Positions 51,047 through 59,969 of a stretch of DNA of 64,000 bases are shown one piece after another; position 1 is the first letter of the stretch, and every line of letters begins with the position of its first letter. The position numbers and the translations under genes are program-made. The stretch lies in contig JBCFBK010000025.1 in the NCBI GenBank assembly GCA_038562555.1, positions 1-64,000 on the forward strand, read 5' to 3'. A model generated the notes under the pieces. The model did not search any database and was not told the DNA's origin. It saw nothing but the letters and a program-made list of their open reading frames with translations. Origin of the DNA: JBCFBK01 sp038562555. Its GTDB lineage: Bacteria > Bacteroidota > Bacteroidia > Bacteroidales > Prolixibacteraceae.

Positions 51047-52387
51047 TCAATTTACCGTGCGGAACAGTCGGTTCCAGCGGATGCTGGCCGGCAGGCTCTT
51101 TTCTTTGTCGAGCGACAGCCAGATGAAGACAGCTTTACCAACCACGTGGTCTTCCGGAACAAAGCCCCAGTAGCGTGAGTCGGCCGAGTTATGGCGGTTG
51201 TCGCCCATCATCCAGTAATAATCCATTGCAAACGTATAGCTGTTGGCCACGGCGCCATCGATATAAACGGTGCTGTCTTTCACTTCAAGCTGATGATCTT
51301 CATACAGGTCGATGATCCGTTCATACAAAGGAAGGTTCTTCACCGTCAGGCTGATCGTTTCGCCTCTTTTGGGCATTTGGATCGGGCCGTAGTTGTCAAC
51401 ATTCCAGGGGTAATTTTCGCTAAAGGGAAAGATGTTTTTATCCCAGTTCCCGGCTGCCATGTTTACCTTTTTTACGGATGTGACATTGCTCAGCTTTTTT
51501 AATTCTGCAACCTGATCCTGTGTCAGGGGAAACAGAAACTGCGAATCATTGAATACCTGCTGATCGGCTTTTGAGACGCCGATTTTTTCCAACAGACGCT
51601 TATTGATGGCGGTTCCGTTCGTCGTAACAATATAATCATACTGCATCCCGTCGAAATGAACCTGTTCTTTGCCGTTTACATAAACCTGTCCGTCTTTCAG
51701 TTCGACTACATCGCCAGGGATTCCGATACAGCGCTTGATGTAATTTTCGCGCTTATCGACCGGGCGGCTGATGATTTCTCCGAAGGTGCGCGTATCGCTC
51801 CATACCCGTTGACGACCGTAATTGCGGACGAGATTATAGTAGCTTTGCGTGGGCATAAAGGTTGCTACCGTATCGCCCTCAGGAAAGTTAAAAACCACGA
51901 TATCGTTGTTTTTGACGTCGCCAAATCCGGCGATCCGTTTATAGGGTCTTTTGATCCATTCCACATACGATTTTGTGGTACTGGTCAGCGGCATGGTATG
52001 GTGGACAAAAGGGAACGACAACGGTGTGTTGGGCAGCTTCGGACCGTAGGAAACTTTGCTGACAAAAAGAAAATCGCCTACGAGCATCGATTTTTCCATC
52101 GACGAGGTGGGGATGGTATAGGCTTCAATGAGGAACATCCGGATCAGCGTGGCGGCAATAACGGCAAAGATAATGGCGTCGATCCATTCAACCACTTTGG
52201 TCTGTTTTCCGTTTGGCGGGTTCTTCTTTTTCCAGAAGGCCCAATGTACCTTTTTGGTTATGTAAATGTCAAAGAACACGATCACGCCCAGGAACCACCA
52301 GTAATTTTCAATCCAAATGACCCAAAGGCTGTATAGCAGTCCGACGAGAATAAATTTGAACCATTTATTCGTAAGTATATTCTTCAT
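51047..52387 (-). CDS. lepB: Signal peptidase I
   Basis: Membrane serine protease that cleaves signal peptides. 446 residues, long for the family as is usual in Bacteroidota. Hydrophobic segments are at about residues 10-40 and 70-88; the catalytic Ser is at about 96 in AYTIPTSSMEKSML. The catalytic Lys is likely in the ENYIKRCIGIPGDVVEL box, and box E is YWMMGDNRHNSADSRYWGFV. A long insert of about 100 residues between boxes C and D (DYIVTTNGTAINKRLLEKIG onward) is typical of this phylum. It is 50 nt downstream of dapB and ends at a strong terminator. Confidence 0.94.
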   Translation of the reverse strand: MKNILTNKWFKFILVGLLYSLWVIWIENYWWFLGVIVFFDIYITKKVHWAFWKKKNPPNGKQTKVVEWIDAIIFAVIAATLIRMFLIEAYTIPTSSMEKSMLVGDFLFVSKVSYGPKLPNTPLSFPFVHHTMPLTSTTKSYVEWIKRPYKRIAGFGDVKNNDIVVFNFPEGDTVATFMPTQSYYNLVRNYGRQRVWSDTRTFGEIISRPVDKRENYIKRCIGIPGDVVELKDGQVYVNGKEQVHFDGMQYDYIVTTNGTAINKRLLEKIGVSKADQQVFNDSQFLFPLTQDQVAELKKLSNVTSVKKVNMAAGNWDKNIFPFSENYPWNVDNYGPIQMPKRGETISLTVKNLPLYERIIDLYEDHQLEVKDSTVYIDGAVANSYTFAMDYYWMMGDNRHNSADSRYWGFVPEDHVVGKAVFIWLSLDKEKSLPASIRWNRLFRTVN

Positions 52388-52437
52388 TCTTTTATTATTA
52401 GTTTTTTAGATATCGGGTGAAATCCTTCCGGGAAGGA

Positions 52438-53154
52438 TCATAAATTTAACAGATCGTTCATGCTTAGCAAGCCTTTTTTTCCTGGGCTGAATTCAGCAGC
52501 TAAAACAGCTCCAAGGGCAAATCCCTCCCTGCTTTTTGCACTGTGTTCGATCAGGATATGATCGACATCCGACTCATACCTGACGCGGTGAATGCCGGGA
52601 ACCTCGCCTTCGCGAATGGCGTTGACCGGAAGCTGGTCCGGGCTGTCCGTTTCACCGAGCGTCCACGATTTAACTCCGGGGAGAATGGCTTTCAGGTCTT
52701 CGGCCAGGCTGATTGCCGTGCCGCTGGGAGCATCCAGCTTATGGATGTGATGAACTTCTTCCATCGAAACGCGGTATTCGTCACGTCCGGCCATCAGGGA
52801 TGCCAGTTTCCGGTTCAGGGCAAAAAACAGGTTCACCCCCAGACTGAAATTGGAAGCATAAAAGAATGTTCCGTTGTACTGCTCCATCTCGCGCAGCACG
52901 GCATCCTTCTTTTTAAGCCAGCCGGTTGTACCGCTCACAACGGGAATCCCGGCCTGAAAGCAAAGGCTGTAATTTCCAAAAGCCGATTCGGGGATCGTGA
53001 ATTCGATGGCAACATCAGCCTTTCCCAGATTTTCCGTAGTGAGTTCGTGCTGATTATCAAGATCAATTTTTAAAACAATTTCGTGTCCGCGGTTAAGGGC
53101 GATCCGTTCAATGATCCTGCCCATTTTCCCGTATCCGATCAGTGCAATCTTCAT
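52438..53154 (-). CDS. dapB: 4-hydroxy-tetrahydrodipicolinate reductase
   Basis: NAD(P)H-dependent second step after DapA in diaminopimelate/lysine synthesis. 238 residues from the ATG at 53154, chosen because MKIALIGYGKMGRIIERIA starts the Rossmann fold; an in-frame ATG 11 codons upstream lies in repeat sequence. Motifs: VAIEFTIPESAFGN, VSGTTGWLKKK, YASNFSLGVNLFFALN, EEVHHIHKLDAPSGTAISLA. It is shorter than proteobacterial DapB, as usual for Bacteroidota. It is transcribed with lepB. Its leader carries a heptad repeat array. Confidence 0.95.
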   Translation of the reverse strand: MKIALIGYGKMGRIIERIALNRGHEIVLKIDLDNQHELTTENLGKADVAIEFTIPESAFGNYSLCFQAGIPVVSGTTGWLKKKDAVLREMEQYNGTFFYASNFSLGVNLFFALNRKLASLMAGRDEYRVSMEEVHHIHKLDAPSGTAISLAEDLKAILPGVKSWTLGETDSPDQLPVNAIREGEVPGIHRVRYESDVDHILIEHSAKSREGFALGAVLAAEFSPGKKGLLSMNDLLNL

Positions 53155-53166
53155 GCGTTTAATTTT

Positions 53167-53208
53167 AGTATCAGGTATCAGACACAAGTGTCAAGACACA
53201 AGATTTTT
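53167..53208. repeat. Heptad array inside the dapB leader
   Basis: Units AGTATCA, GGTATCA, GACACAA, GTGTCAA, GACACAA, GATTTTT lie between the predicted dapB promoter and its start codon, so they should be transcribed as part of the 5' leader. The GACACAA unit is shared with the array at 24.8 kb. Confidence 0.7.
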
Positions 53209-53250
53209 TTGTGGTCTGCGCAAAACCGGCAGATTTTCTGTTAAAGCATA

Positions 53251-53258
53251 CAAAGATA
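53251..53258 (-). promoter_or_regulatory. Bacteroidota -7 element of dapB
   Basis: TATCTTTG on the minus strand, about 95 nt upstream of the dapB ATG. Confidence 0.5.
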
Positions 53259-53367
53259 AAAATTACACTATAAAACTATCATGCGAAAGCATGTCCGCTT
53301 CACTTTTTTCGATGAACACAACAGATTTATCTGCATAGCTCATGATGTAGTTTTTTTGATTAGAAAA

Positions 53368-53375
53368 TACTTTTG
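53368..53375 (+). promoter_or_regulatory. Bacteroidota -7 element of the HAD gene
   Basis: TACTTTTG, 28 nt before the ATG at 53403. Confidence 0.5.
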
Positions 53376-53402
53376 TAGATTTATCAAAATTATTTCCGGC
53401 GC

Positions 53403-54239
53403 ATGGGTATTGGCAAAAATATCGGGTTGGTGGCGACAGATTTAGACGGCACGCTCCTGAGAAGAGATAAAACGGTCAGCGTTGCAGACCTGGAGATGCT
53501 CAGGCAACTGGGCGAAAAGAATATTTTCAGGGTTGTGGCGACAGGCCGGAATTTCAGAAAGACGAAAGAGGTGATCACCGATGACATCCCGTTCGATTAT
53601 GTGGCTTTTTCGTCAGGTGCAGGTATTTACGACTGCCGGAGTCAGCAACTTCTTTATTCGCGCAATATTGCTGTGCAAACAGTTAACCGCCTTAGCGAAG
53701 AGCTGATCGGCAAGGGTCTGAGTTTTTTTCTGTTCAGGGAAGTTCCCATGAATGCTTTTTCATGGTATTACCGGGGGCGAAACAGTTGTGAGGAATTTGA
53801 CCGTTATTTTGAGTCACATTCCGGCTTGACGGAAAAAATGCCCGATTCCGGGAGGGTGTTATCCGGTGCGTGCCAGTTCCTGGTCATTTTTAAATATCCT
53901 GACCAGTTTTTGGAATTGAAGGATGAACTCGGGACTGTGTTTGACGATCTGAAGATCCTGCGGGCAAGTTCGCCTTTTGAAACAGGTTATACCTGGATGG
54001 AGATTTTCCACCAGGACGTGTCGAAGGGCAATGCCGTACGATTTTTATGTGACCATTTAAATATTGAACGCGAAGCCACCGTCGGGATCGGGAATGATTA
54101 CAACGACCTGGATCTGCTCGATTTTACCTCCTTTTCGTATCTGGTTGAAAACGGGCCGGAGGAACTGAAGCTCCGTTACAGGCCGGCACCCAGCAACGAG
54201 AACAGCGCATTCAGCTTTTGCCTGCAACGTCACCTGTAA
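53403..54239 (+). CDS. Cof-type HAD-IIB phosphatase
   Basis: A 278-residue haloacid-dehalogenase phosphatase. Motif I is VATDLDGTLLRRD with the nucleophile Asp, motif II VVATGRN, motif III Lys in VSKGNAVRFL and motif IV GIGNDYNDLDLLDF. The cap domain between motifs II and III is the C2 type, as in Cof and sugar-phosphatase relatives. The substrate is likely a sugar or cofactor phosphate and cannot be fixed. It lies 34 nt upstream of the M16 peptidase gene on the same strand and may be co-transcribed with it. Confidence 0.88.
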   Translation: MGIGKNIGLVATDLDGTLLRRDKTVSVADLEMLRQLGEKNIFRVVATGRNFRKTKEVITDDIPFDYVAFSSGAGIYDCRSQQLLYSRNIAVQTVNRLSEELIGKGLSFFLFREVPMNAFSWYYRGRNSCEEFDRYFESHSGLTEKMPDSGRVLSGACQFLVIFKYPDQFLELKDELGTVFDDLKILRASSPFETGYTWMEIFHQDVSKGNAVRFLCDHLNIEREATVGIGNDYNDLDLLDFTSFSYLVENGPEELKLRYRPAPSNENSAFSFCLQRHL

Positions 54240-54273
54240 TGTTTTAGCACCGACTTATACATATTAACTATAA

Positions 54274-57087
54274 ATGAGTAAGATGAAGCTTTATTTGAAT
54301 CTTTTTTTATTGCTTTTTGCAACTGTGACCCTGGCCCAGCCCGGGTTAAATCCGAAAGATTTGCTTCCGGAAGACCCCAAAGTCAGTAAAGGAGTGCTGA
54401 AAAACGGCATGACTTATTATGTCCGTTCCAACAATACGCCAAAAAACAGGGCCGACCTGTATCTGGTGGTTCGGGCGGGCTCTGTCGACGAAGATAAAGA
54501 CCAGCTTGGCCTGGCGCATTTTTGTGAGCACATGGCATTCAACGGCACAAAGAATTTTCCCAAGAACAAACTGGTCAGTTATCTGGAATCGATTGGAATG
54601 GAATTCGGTCCGGAAGTTAATGCCTATACCAGTTTTGACGAAACCGTGTATATGATCAAAGTCCCGCTCGACCAGGAGGAGTTTGTAACCCAGGGATTGC
54701 AGGTGATGTACGACTGGGCCTGCCAGGTTACCGATTCGGATGAAGAAATTGAAAAGGAGCGTGGCGTGATTTACGAGGAATGGCGCGGGGGGCGTGATGC
54801 CAACGAACGGATGATGCAGAAATGGCTGCCGGTTTTCCTGAAAGACAGCCGTTATGCCGAACGCCTGCCGATCGGGAAAATGGATATCATACAGGGAGCA
54901 ACTCCCGAAACGCTCAGGCGATACCGGAACGACTGGTACCGGCCCGATCTGCAGGCGATTGTTGTGGTCGGTGACTTTGATCAGGAACAGATGGTTAAAC
55001 GCATTCAGGAGAAATTCTCGCAGATACCGGCGCCGGAGAGTAAAAGGAAGAAACAGTATTATGATATTCCGGGGCATAAAGAACCCCTAGTTTCGGTGGT
55101 TACCGATAAGGAAGCGCAGTATTCGGTTGCCCAGATCTTTTACAAGCATCCGCTTAAGATCAGCAAGACACTCGACGACTACCGGGAGGGAATCAAGCAC
55201 CGGCTCTTTAACGGAATTATCAATAACCGGCTGCAGGAACTGACGCAATCGGAGAATCCTCCTTTTATTTACGCATCGTCGGCTTATGAAGAGCTTTTCG
55301 GCCCGGCCAGCGTTTATTATTCGATGGTGGTATGCCCCAACGGTCAGATGAACCGGGGAATTAAATCGGTGCTGGAAGAAAACGAACGGGTAAAGCGCCA
55401 TGGTTTTACAGCAACAGAGCTTGAACGGATGAAAATGTCGCTGCTGTCGTCGATCGAAACTGCCTACAATGAACGTGAAAAGCAGGAATCACATGCCTAT
55501 GCCGAAGAATATAAAAGAAACTTCCTGCTCACAGAGGAGCCTTTTCCGGGGATAGAAAATGAATTCAATTACTACAAGGCATTCATCCCCGGCATCAGCC
55601 TTGAAGAAGTAAATGCACTGGCAAAGGAATGGATTATCCCTGAAAACAGGGTGGTTGTTGTTACAGCCCCCGAAATAGAGGGAACAAAAGTTCCCACCGC
55701 CCCGGAAGTGCTGTCTCTTCTGGATCAGGTCGAAAAAAGCCCGATCGAGCCTTATCAGGATGTGGTCAATGATAAAGCGCTGATCGAAGGCGAAATTGCT
55801 GCAGGAAAGGTTGTGAGCGAGAAGCAGCTTGATGAAGTGGGCGCTGTGGAATGGACCCTGTCGAACGGTGCGGTTGTTGTTTTAAAGACGACCGACTTCA
55901 AGGATGATGAAATTTTGTTTAAAGCCTATAGTCCCGGAGGAAATTCGTTATACGGGCAGGCAGAGGATATTTCGGCCGACGTGGCTTCAACGGTGGTGGC
56001 CATGAGCGGTATCGGCGACTTTGACCAGATCTCGCTCGAGAAGAAACTGGCCGATAAGGTTTTCAATGTTTCGCCTTATATCAGTGATTTGACCGAGGGA
56101 TTCAACGGAAGCTCCTCCTTAAAGGATGTCGAAACGATGATGCAGATGCTTTACCTGTATTTTACTGAGCTGAGGATTGACGAAAAGGCTTTCTCTTCCT
56201 ATATGCAACGGATGGCAGGCATGCTTGAGAACAAGAAAGCTTCACCCGAAGCAGCTTTCAGGGACAGTCTCCAGGCTATATCGGTAGATTATAACCCCCG
56301 CAAGCGCCCCATGACTACGGAGATATTGAAAGAGGCCAATCTGGGTGATATTGCCCGCATCGCCCGCGAACGCTTCTCCAATGCAGCCGATTTCAAATTC
56401 TTCTTTGTAGGAAATCTCGATCTTCAGCGCTTTAAACCGCTGGTCGAAAAATATATCGGGGGAATTCCTGCAGAAAAGAAAACGGAAACATGGAAAGACC
56501 TGAATATCGAATCGCCGGAAGGAGTTGTTGAAAAGACCGTTTACCGCGGACAGGAACAAAAGAGCATCCATTATACCGTGTTCCATGGTGATTTTGAATA
56601 TAAGCCCGAAAACCAGGTTTCGCTTGTAGCCTTAAGTAAAATACTGACAACCCGGCTTCTGGAAGTGATCCGTGAAGACAAGAGCAGCGTTTATTCCATT
56701 GGTGCGAGTCCCTCCATGGAGAAGTTTCCGGAACCGGAATACAGCATTTCCATTTATTACGGAACAGCCCCCGAAAAAGTAGCTGAGCTGCAGCAGGCTG
56801 TATTTAAAGAAATCAGGGATATCGCCTCGGCGGGGCCTACCGACGAAGACCTGCAGAAAGCAAAGGAAAAAATGCTTCGCGAAAGGGAGGAAAGCTTACG
56901 GGAAAATTCCTTTTGGATCAGCGCACTTAGTAACGGCTACCTCTATAAAAACGGCGATTTCAGTACGTTCGGCAAATTTGAAGAACTGGTTAATCAACTA
57001 TCGAAAGAAAAGATCAAAGAGGCAGCAAAGACCTATTTTTCATTCGACAATTATTACAGCGTTACGTTGAAGCCTGAAAATCAATAA
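54274..57087 (+). CDS. M16 family zinc metalloprotease, two-half single chain, exported
   Basis: A 937-residue pitrilysin-type peptidase with a signal peptide (residues 1-21, ending TLAQP). The N-terminal half is active: the inverted zinc motif HFCEHMAFNGT (HxxEH) at about residue 82 and the distal Glu in IEKERGVIYEEWR. The C-terminal half is the inactive M16 partner (YIGGIPAEKKTETWKD, FHGDFEYKPENQVSLVALSK). Such periplasmic or surface M16B proteins degrade peptides in the envelope. It ends at a very strong terminator. Confidence 0.92.
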   Translation: MSKMKLYLNLFLLLFATVTLAQPGLNPKDLLPEDPKVSKGVLKNGMTYYVRSNNTPKNRADLYLVVRAGSVDEDKDQLGLAHFCEHMAFNGTKNFPKNKLVSYLESIGMEFGPEVNAYTSFDETVYMIKVPLDQEEFVTQGLQVMYDWACQVTDSDEEIEKERGVIYEEWRGGRDANERMMQKWLPVFLKDSRYAERLPIGKMDIIQGATPETLRRYRNDWYRPDLQAIVVVGDFDQEQMVKRIQEKFSQIPAPESKRKKQYYDIPGHKEPLVSVVTDKEAQYSVAQIFYKHPLKISKTLDDYREGIKHRLFNGIINNRLQELTQSENPPFIYASSAYEELFGPASVYYSMVVCPNGQMNRGIKSVLEENERVKRHGFTATELERMKMSLLSSIETAYNEREKQESHAYAEEYKRNFLLTEEPFPGIENEFNYYKAFIPGISLEEVNALAKEWIIPENRVVVVTAPEIEGTKVPTAPEVLSLLDQVEKSPIEPYQDVVNDKALIEGEIAAGKVVSEKQLDEVGAVEWTLSNGAVVVLKTTDFKDDEILFKAYSPGGNSLYGQAEDISADVASTVVAMSGIGDFDQISLEKKLADKVFNVSPYISDLTEGFNGSSSLKDVETMMQMLYLYFTELRIDEKAFSSYMQRMAGMLENKKASPEAAFRDSLQAISVDYNPRKRPMTTEILKEANLGDIARIARERFSNAADFKFFFVGNLDLQRFKPLVEKYIGGIPAEKKTETWKDLNIESPEGVVEKTVYRGQEQKSIHYTVFHGDFEYKPENQVSLVALSKILTTRLLEVIREDKSSVYSIGASPSMEKFPEPEYSISIYYGTAPEKVAELQQAVFKEIRDIASAGPTDEDLQKAKEKMLREREESLRENSFWISALSNGYLYKNGDFSTFGKFEELVNQLSKEKIKEAAKTYFSFDNYYSVTLKPENQ

Positions 57088-57111
57088 CTCATCGCTCACG
57101 GGTAATTTCGT

Positions 57112-57156
57112 CGCGTCCGTCATAGTGACATTAAGCCATGACGGACGCGTTTTTTT
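57112..57156 (+). terminator. Rho-independent terminator after the M16 peptidase gene
   Basis: Perfect 12-bp stem CGCGTCCGTCAT (57112-57123) with ATGACGGACGCG (57138-57149), 14-nt loop, then seven T. Confidence 0.9.
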
Positions 57157-57273
57157 CAAGATAAACGATTTATTAGGCATGAATTAAACCAAACCGCTGA
57201 ACTGTAGTCAAAACAGGCAAAACACAACAATAAAACGGTTCAGTAAATTATTAACGTCTTAAAAAAATTACCC

Positions 57274-57729
57274 ATGAAAAGAATTTTATTGATCGGCATT
57301 TTAGTGCTGAGTATTTTCTCGCTTGCACAGGCGCAGCGGAACACTGGACAACGTCCTTCCAAAAGCGGAGATCAACAGCAGCGGGGGATGATGGATCCGG
57401 TCCAGCGCGTAGAACGTCAGACCGAGCGGCTGACTGAAGCCTTGTCGTTAAATGCAGACCAGGTAACCAAGGTAAAAGCCATTCTTACCAAAAATGCTGA
57501 AAAAAGGCAAAAGGATTTCGAAAAAATGAGAGCTTCGGGCGCCGAACCTGACCGCGACAAGATGCGTGAAAACATGAAAGCAGCGAATACGCAGCAGGAC
57601 AATGAAATCAAAGCATTGCTGACGGCCGAGCAAAAAGTAAAATATGAGCAGGTTATAAAGGAAAGGGAAGAAAGGATGAAGAACTGGCAAGGCCGTCAGG
57701 GAGGCGCCGGCGGTCCCGCACAAAACTAA
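57274..57729 (+). CDS. Small exported Spy/DUF4890-like protein
   Basis: A 151-residue exported protein: signal peptide of about 21 residues ending AQAQR, then a highly charged Gln/Arg-rich helical region. VERQTERLTEALSLNADQVT and LLTAEQKVKYEQVIKEREER resemble the LTxxQ motifs of periplasmic Spy/CpxP chaperones and of DUF4890. The tail is Gly-rich (GRQGGAGGPAQN). A periplasmic stress-protective or chaperone role is inferred from the family pattern; Zn or metal sensing is also possible. It is a single gene that shares a bidirectional terminator with the next gene. Confidence 0.78.
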   Translation: MKRILLIGILVLSIFSLAQAQRNTGQRPSKSGDQQQRGMMDPVQRVERQTERLTEALSLNADQVTKVKAILTKNAEKRQKDFEKMRASGAEPDRDKMRENMKAANTQQDNEIKALLTAEQKVKYEQVIKEREERMKNWQGRQGGAGGPAQN

Positions 57730-57748
57730 GGGTCACTTGTTATAATGC

Positions 57749-57796
57749 ATTCCTGCGAAATCCGGATCCTTCGGGATCTTGTATTTTCGCAGGAAT
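57749..57796. terminator. Bidirectional nested-hairpin terminator
   Basis: Perfect 12-bp stem ATTCCTGCGAAA (57749-57760) with TTTCGCAGGAAT (57785-57796). Inside is GATCC-TTCG-GGATC (57764-57777), a 5-bp stem closed by a stable TTCG tetraloop. It sits between two convergent genes. Confidence 0.8.
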
Positions 57797-57806
57797 TTCT
57801 TTGCCT

Positions 57807-58550
57807 TTATATTTCTCCGGCGTCCAGCAAACGCACCAGGCGTTCGGCTTCTTCCATTTCCTCAAATTTTCCCAGGTCCATCCAGACCGAGTCCGTATCG
57901 CGATAGGCCATTATTTTTCCGGTTGCGGCCAGCCGGAGGTAGAGATCGATGATGGAAAATTTGCTGCTTTCCGTGATGAGCGAAAATAATTCCGGCTCAA
58001 TCAGATGAATCCCGCTGAAGGCCATCGGAATTGCCTCGCCGATATTCTCAGGACGGGCGATTCTGAGTTCGCCTGTCTTTACGTTTTTCCAGCCTGACAA
58101 ACAACCCTCCGCATCGAATAGCAGGTAGCGCGATGTTTCCCGTTGTCGTACCACCAGGCTTGCCAGCGCCTTCGATTCGCGGTGAACCCTGGAAAAGCGC
58201 TTCAAATCGAGATTGGTAAGAATGTCGGTATTCATCAGAAGGATCGCTTCGTTTCCTTCGAGCCACGGCCTGGCTTTCAGGACGCCCCCTCCGGTATCGA
58301 GCAACTGTCCTGTTTCGTCCGACAGGTGAATGGATACGCCAAAATGATCGTGCTGTTTCAGAAAGTCGATGATCTGGCCGGCGAAATGATGCACATTGAC
58401 GGTGATATCGGTTACACCGTAGTGCTTCAGGTAGCTGATACTCCTTTCAAGGAGTGTCTTTCCACCCACTTCAATCAGCGCTTTGGGCCTTGTTTCGGTA
58501 AGCGGTTTCAACCGGGTGCCGAGTCCTGCTGCAAAAATCATTGCTTTCAT
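57807..58550 (-). CDS. NDP-sugar nucleotidyltransferase
   Basis: A 247-residue nucleotidyltransferase of the sugar-1-phosphate type. The activation motif is FAAGLGTRLKPLTETRPKAL, followed by GGKTLLERSISYLKHYGVTD, a metal-binding Asp in LLMNTDILTNLDL and FSGIHLIEPELF. Size and motifs resemble MurU (MurNAc-1-P uridylyltransferase) and mannose-1-phosphate guanylyltransferases. No partner kinase is adjacent, so the substrate is open. It is followed at its start by an AGCTTTT heptad array. Confidence 0.87.
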   Translation of the reverse strand: MKAMIFAAGLGTRLKPLTETRPKALIEVGGKTLLERSISYLKHYGVTDITVNVHHFAGQIIDFLKQHDHFGVSIHLSDETGQLLDTGGGVLKARPWLEGNEAILLMNTDILTNLDLKRFSRVHRESKALASLVVRQRETSRYLLFDAEGCLSGWKNVKTGELRIARPENIGEAIPMAFSGIHLIEPELFSLITESSKFSIIDLYLRLAATGKIMAYRDTDSVWMDLGKFEEMEEAERLVRLLDAGEI

Positions 58551-58553
58551 TAT

Positions 58554-58588
58554 AGCCGTTAGCTTTTAGCTTTTAGCTGTTAGTCTTT
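58554..58588. repeat. AGCTTTT/AGCTGTT heptad array
   Basis: Units AGCCGTT, AGCTTTT, AGCTTTT, AGCTGTT, AGTCTTT directly upstream of the nucleotidyltransferase start, in the gap to ribH. CTAACAG at 58607-58613 is complementary to CTGTTAG within the array. Confidence 0.7.
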
Positions 58589-58626
58589 GGCCGCGAAGAG
58601 CGGGCGCTAACAGTCAGTGCCCGGAT

Positions 58627-59112
58627 TTACTTCATTTTTTTGTGCAGGTCCACCATTTTGATGGCGGTGACAGCCGCTTCGTCGCCTTTGTTACCGAGCT
58701 TGCCGCCGGCACGGTCGAGCGCCTGCTGCAGGTTGTCGGTGGTCAGCACGCCGAAAATAAACGGCTTGTTGTACTTCAGGTTCAGATCGACCGTACCCTG
58801 GGTTACGCCCTGGCAGATAAAGTCGAAATGACGTGTTTCTCCCTGGATGACGCATCCGATCAGTATGACAGCGTCAACGTCAGTATATTCAGCTATAAAC
58901 TGGCCTCCCATGGGCAACTCGAAGGTTCCCGGAACAAATTTCACGATCAGGTCATCTTCCAACGCCCCGTGTCTGATCAGCGTATGGCGTGCTCCCTCTG
59001 CCAGTGCTTTTGTAACTGTCTCATTCCATTCAGCAACGACAATTCCGAAACGCATGCCTTTGGCTGAAGGAACCGACTCGATGTCGTACGCTGATAAATT
59101 TTGTGTTGCCAT
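58627..59112 (-). CDS. ribH: 6,7-dimethyl-8-ribityllumazine synthase
   Basis: Penultimate step of riboflavin synthesis, condensing the ribitylaminouracil with dihydroxybutanone phosphate. 161 residues, icosahedral family. Motifs: FGIVVAEWNETVTKALAEGA, VPGTFELPMGGQFIAE, VILIGCVIQGETRHFDFICQ and FGVLTTDNLQQALDRAGG. It is encoded 69 nt downstream of the TPR gene on the same strand but beyond a terminator, so it may have its own promoter. Confidence 0.96.
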   Translation of the reverse strand: MATQNLSAYDIESVPSAKGMRFGIVVAEWNETVTKALAEGARHTLIRHGALEDDLIVKFVPGTFELPMGGQFIAEYTDVDAVILIGCVIQGETRHFDFICQGVTQGTVDLNLKYNKPFIFGVLTTDNLQQALDRAGGKLGNKGDEAAVTAIKMVDLHKKMK

Positions 59113-59130
59113 TTCTATAAATTTTTCTAA

Positions 59131-59160
59131 AAATAAAAAATCCCCTGGATTCAGGGGATC
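59131..59160 (-). terminator. Terminator between the TPR gene and ribH
   Basis: ATCCCCTG (59140-59147) pairs with CAGGGGAT (59152-59159) around a 4-nt loop. Read on the minus strand it is followed by TTTTTTATTTTTAG. Confidence 0.85.
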
Positions 59161-59181
59161 TTTCTATCATTTGATTTGATA

Positions 59182-59868
59182 TTATTTCTTTTGCAGAACT
59201 TCCAAACGGGCAATGTATTTATCAATAGTGCGCCCTTCGTTCGATTCGGGGTATTCGTTCTTGATTTGCCGGTATGCTTCCAGTGCTTCTTCAGGTTTTC
59301 CCATTGTTTCCAGCAGTTTTCCTGCTTTCATTAGGTAAACGGGCGTTGTAAACTCATTTTTATATCCGTAGGCTTTTTTGTAAGCGCTCAGGGCTTTGTC
59401 CGTTTCGTTCAGTTCGACGTAAGCATCGCCTTTTGCACCCGCCGCGATTGGCGCCAGCAAAAGATCTTCGGTTGTAAAATCGTTTAAATAATCAAGGGCT
59501 TCCTGATATTGACCCAAATGCAGGTATGAAATTCCGGTGTAGTAATTGGCGAGTTCACCGGCTTCGGTACTGCCGAAATCTTCAATGATGTCCAAAAAGC
59601 CAAGATAATTGCCGTCGCCATTGATGGCCAGGTTGAACGAGTCTTTTTCAAAATATTGTTCAGCCATAAACATTTGTTCTTTGGCTTCTTTTTCTCTCGG
59701 TTGCATGTACAGTGCCTGAAAAGCAAGATATCCGCCCACAACCACTACTGCAGCACCGATAACGATGGTCAGTATTTTTTGGTTTTTTTCTATAAACCGC
59801 TCTGTTGTTGTCAAGGCGCTTTCTACTTCAGACAAGCTGTCTTCTTTTTGGTCTTTATCTTTTGCCAT
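59182..59868 (-). CDS. Membrane-anchored TPR protein (YfgM-like)
   Basis: A 228-residue protein with an N-terminal cytoplasmic acidic stretch, one membrane segment at about residues 34-53 (TIVIGAAVVVVGGYLAFQAL) and a tail of tetratricopeptide repeats: ELANYYTGISYLHLGQYQEA, GDAYVELNETDKALSAYKKA and LETMGKPEEALEAYRQIKNE. The layout resembles YfgM, a partner of the Sec translocon and periplasmic chaperones. This role is inferred. It has a TATTTTTG promoter element and its own terminator. Confidence 0.82.
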   Translation of the reverse strand: MAKDKDQKEDSLSEVESALTTTERFIEKNQKILTIVIGAAVVVVGGYLAFQALYMQPREKEAKEQMFMAEQYFEKDSFNLAINGDGNYLGFLDIIEDFGSTEAGELANYYTGISYLHLGQYQEALDYLNDFTTEDLLLAPIAAGAKGDAYVELNETDKALSAYKKAYGYKNEFTTPVYLMKAGKLLETMGKPEEALEAYRQIKNEYPESNEGRTIDKYIARLEVLQKK

Positions 59869-59898
59869 TTTAAATGAGGTTATTCAAAATTTGTGACG

Positions 59899-59906
59899 CA
59901 AAAATA
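59899..59906 (-). promoter_or_regulatory. Bacteroidota -7 element of the TPR gene
   Basis: TATTTTTG on the minus strand, 30 nt upstream of the ATG at 59868. Confidence 0.55.
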
Positions 59907-59969
59907 GAGTTTTTTATAAAACCAAAGCCAGAAAACCGCTATAAATTTCAATATTACGCAACATATCTT

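Noticed and set aside
51656..52336. 226-codon frame opposite lepB
   Set aside because: Antisense shadow of signal peptidase I, His/Asp-rich without motifs.
54346..55077. 243-codon frame opposite the M16 peptidase
   Set aside because: Overlaps the zinc-motif half of a clear peptidase and shows no coding pattern of its own.
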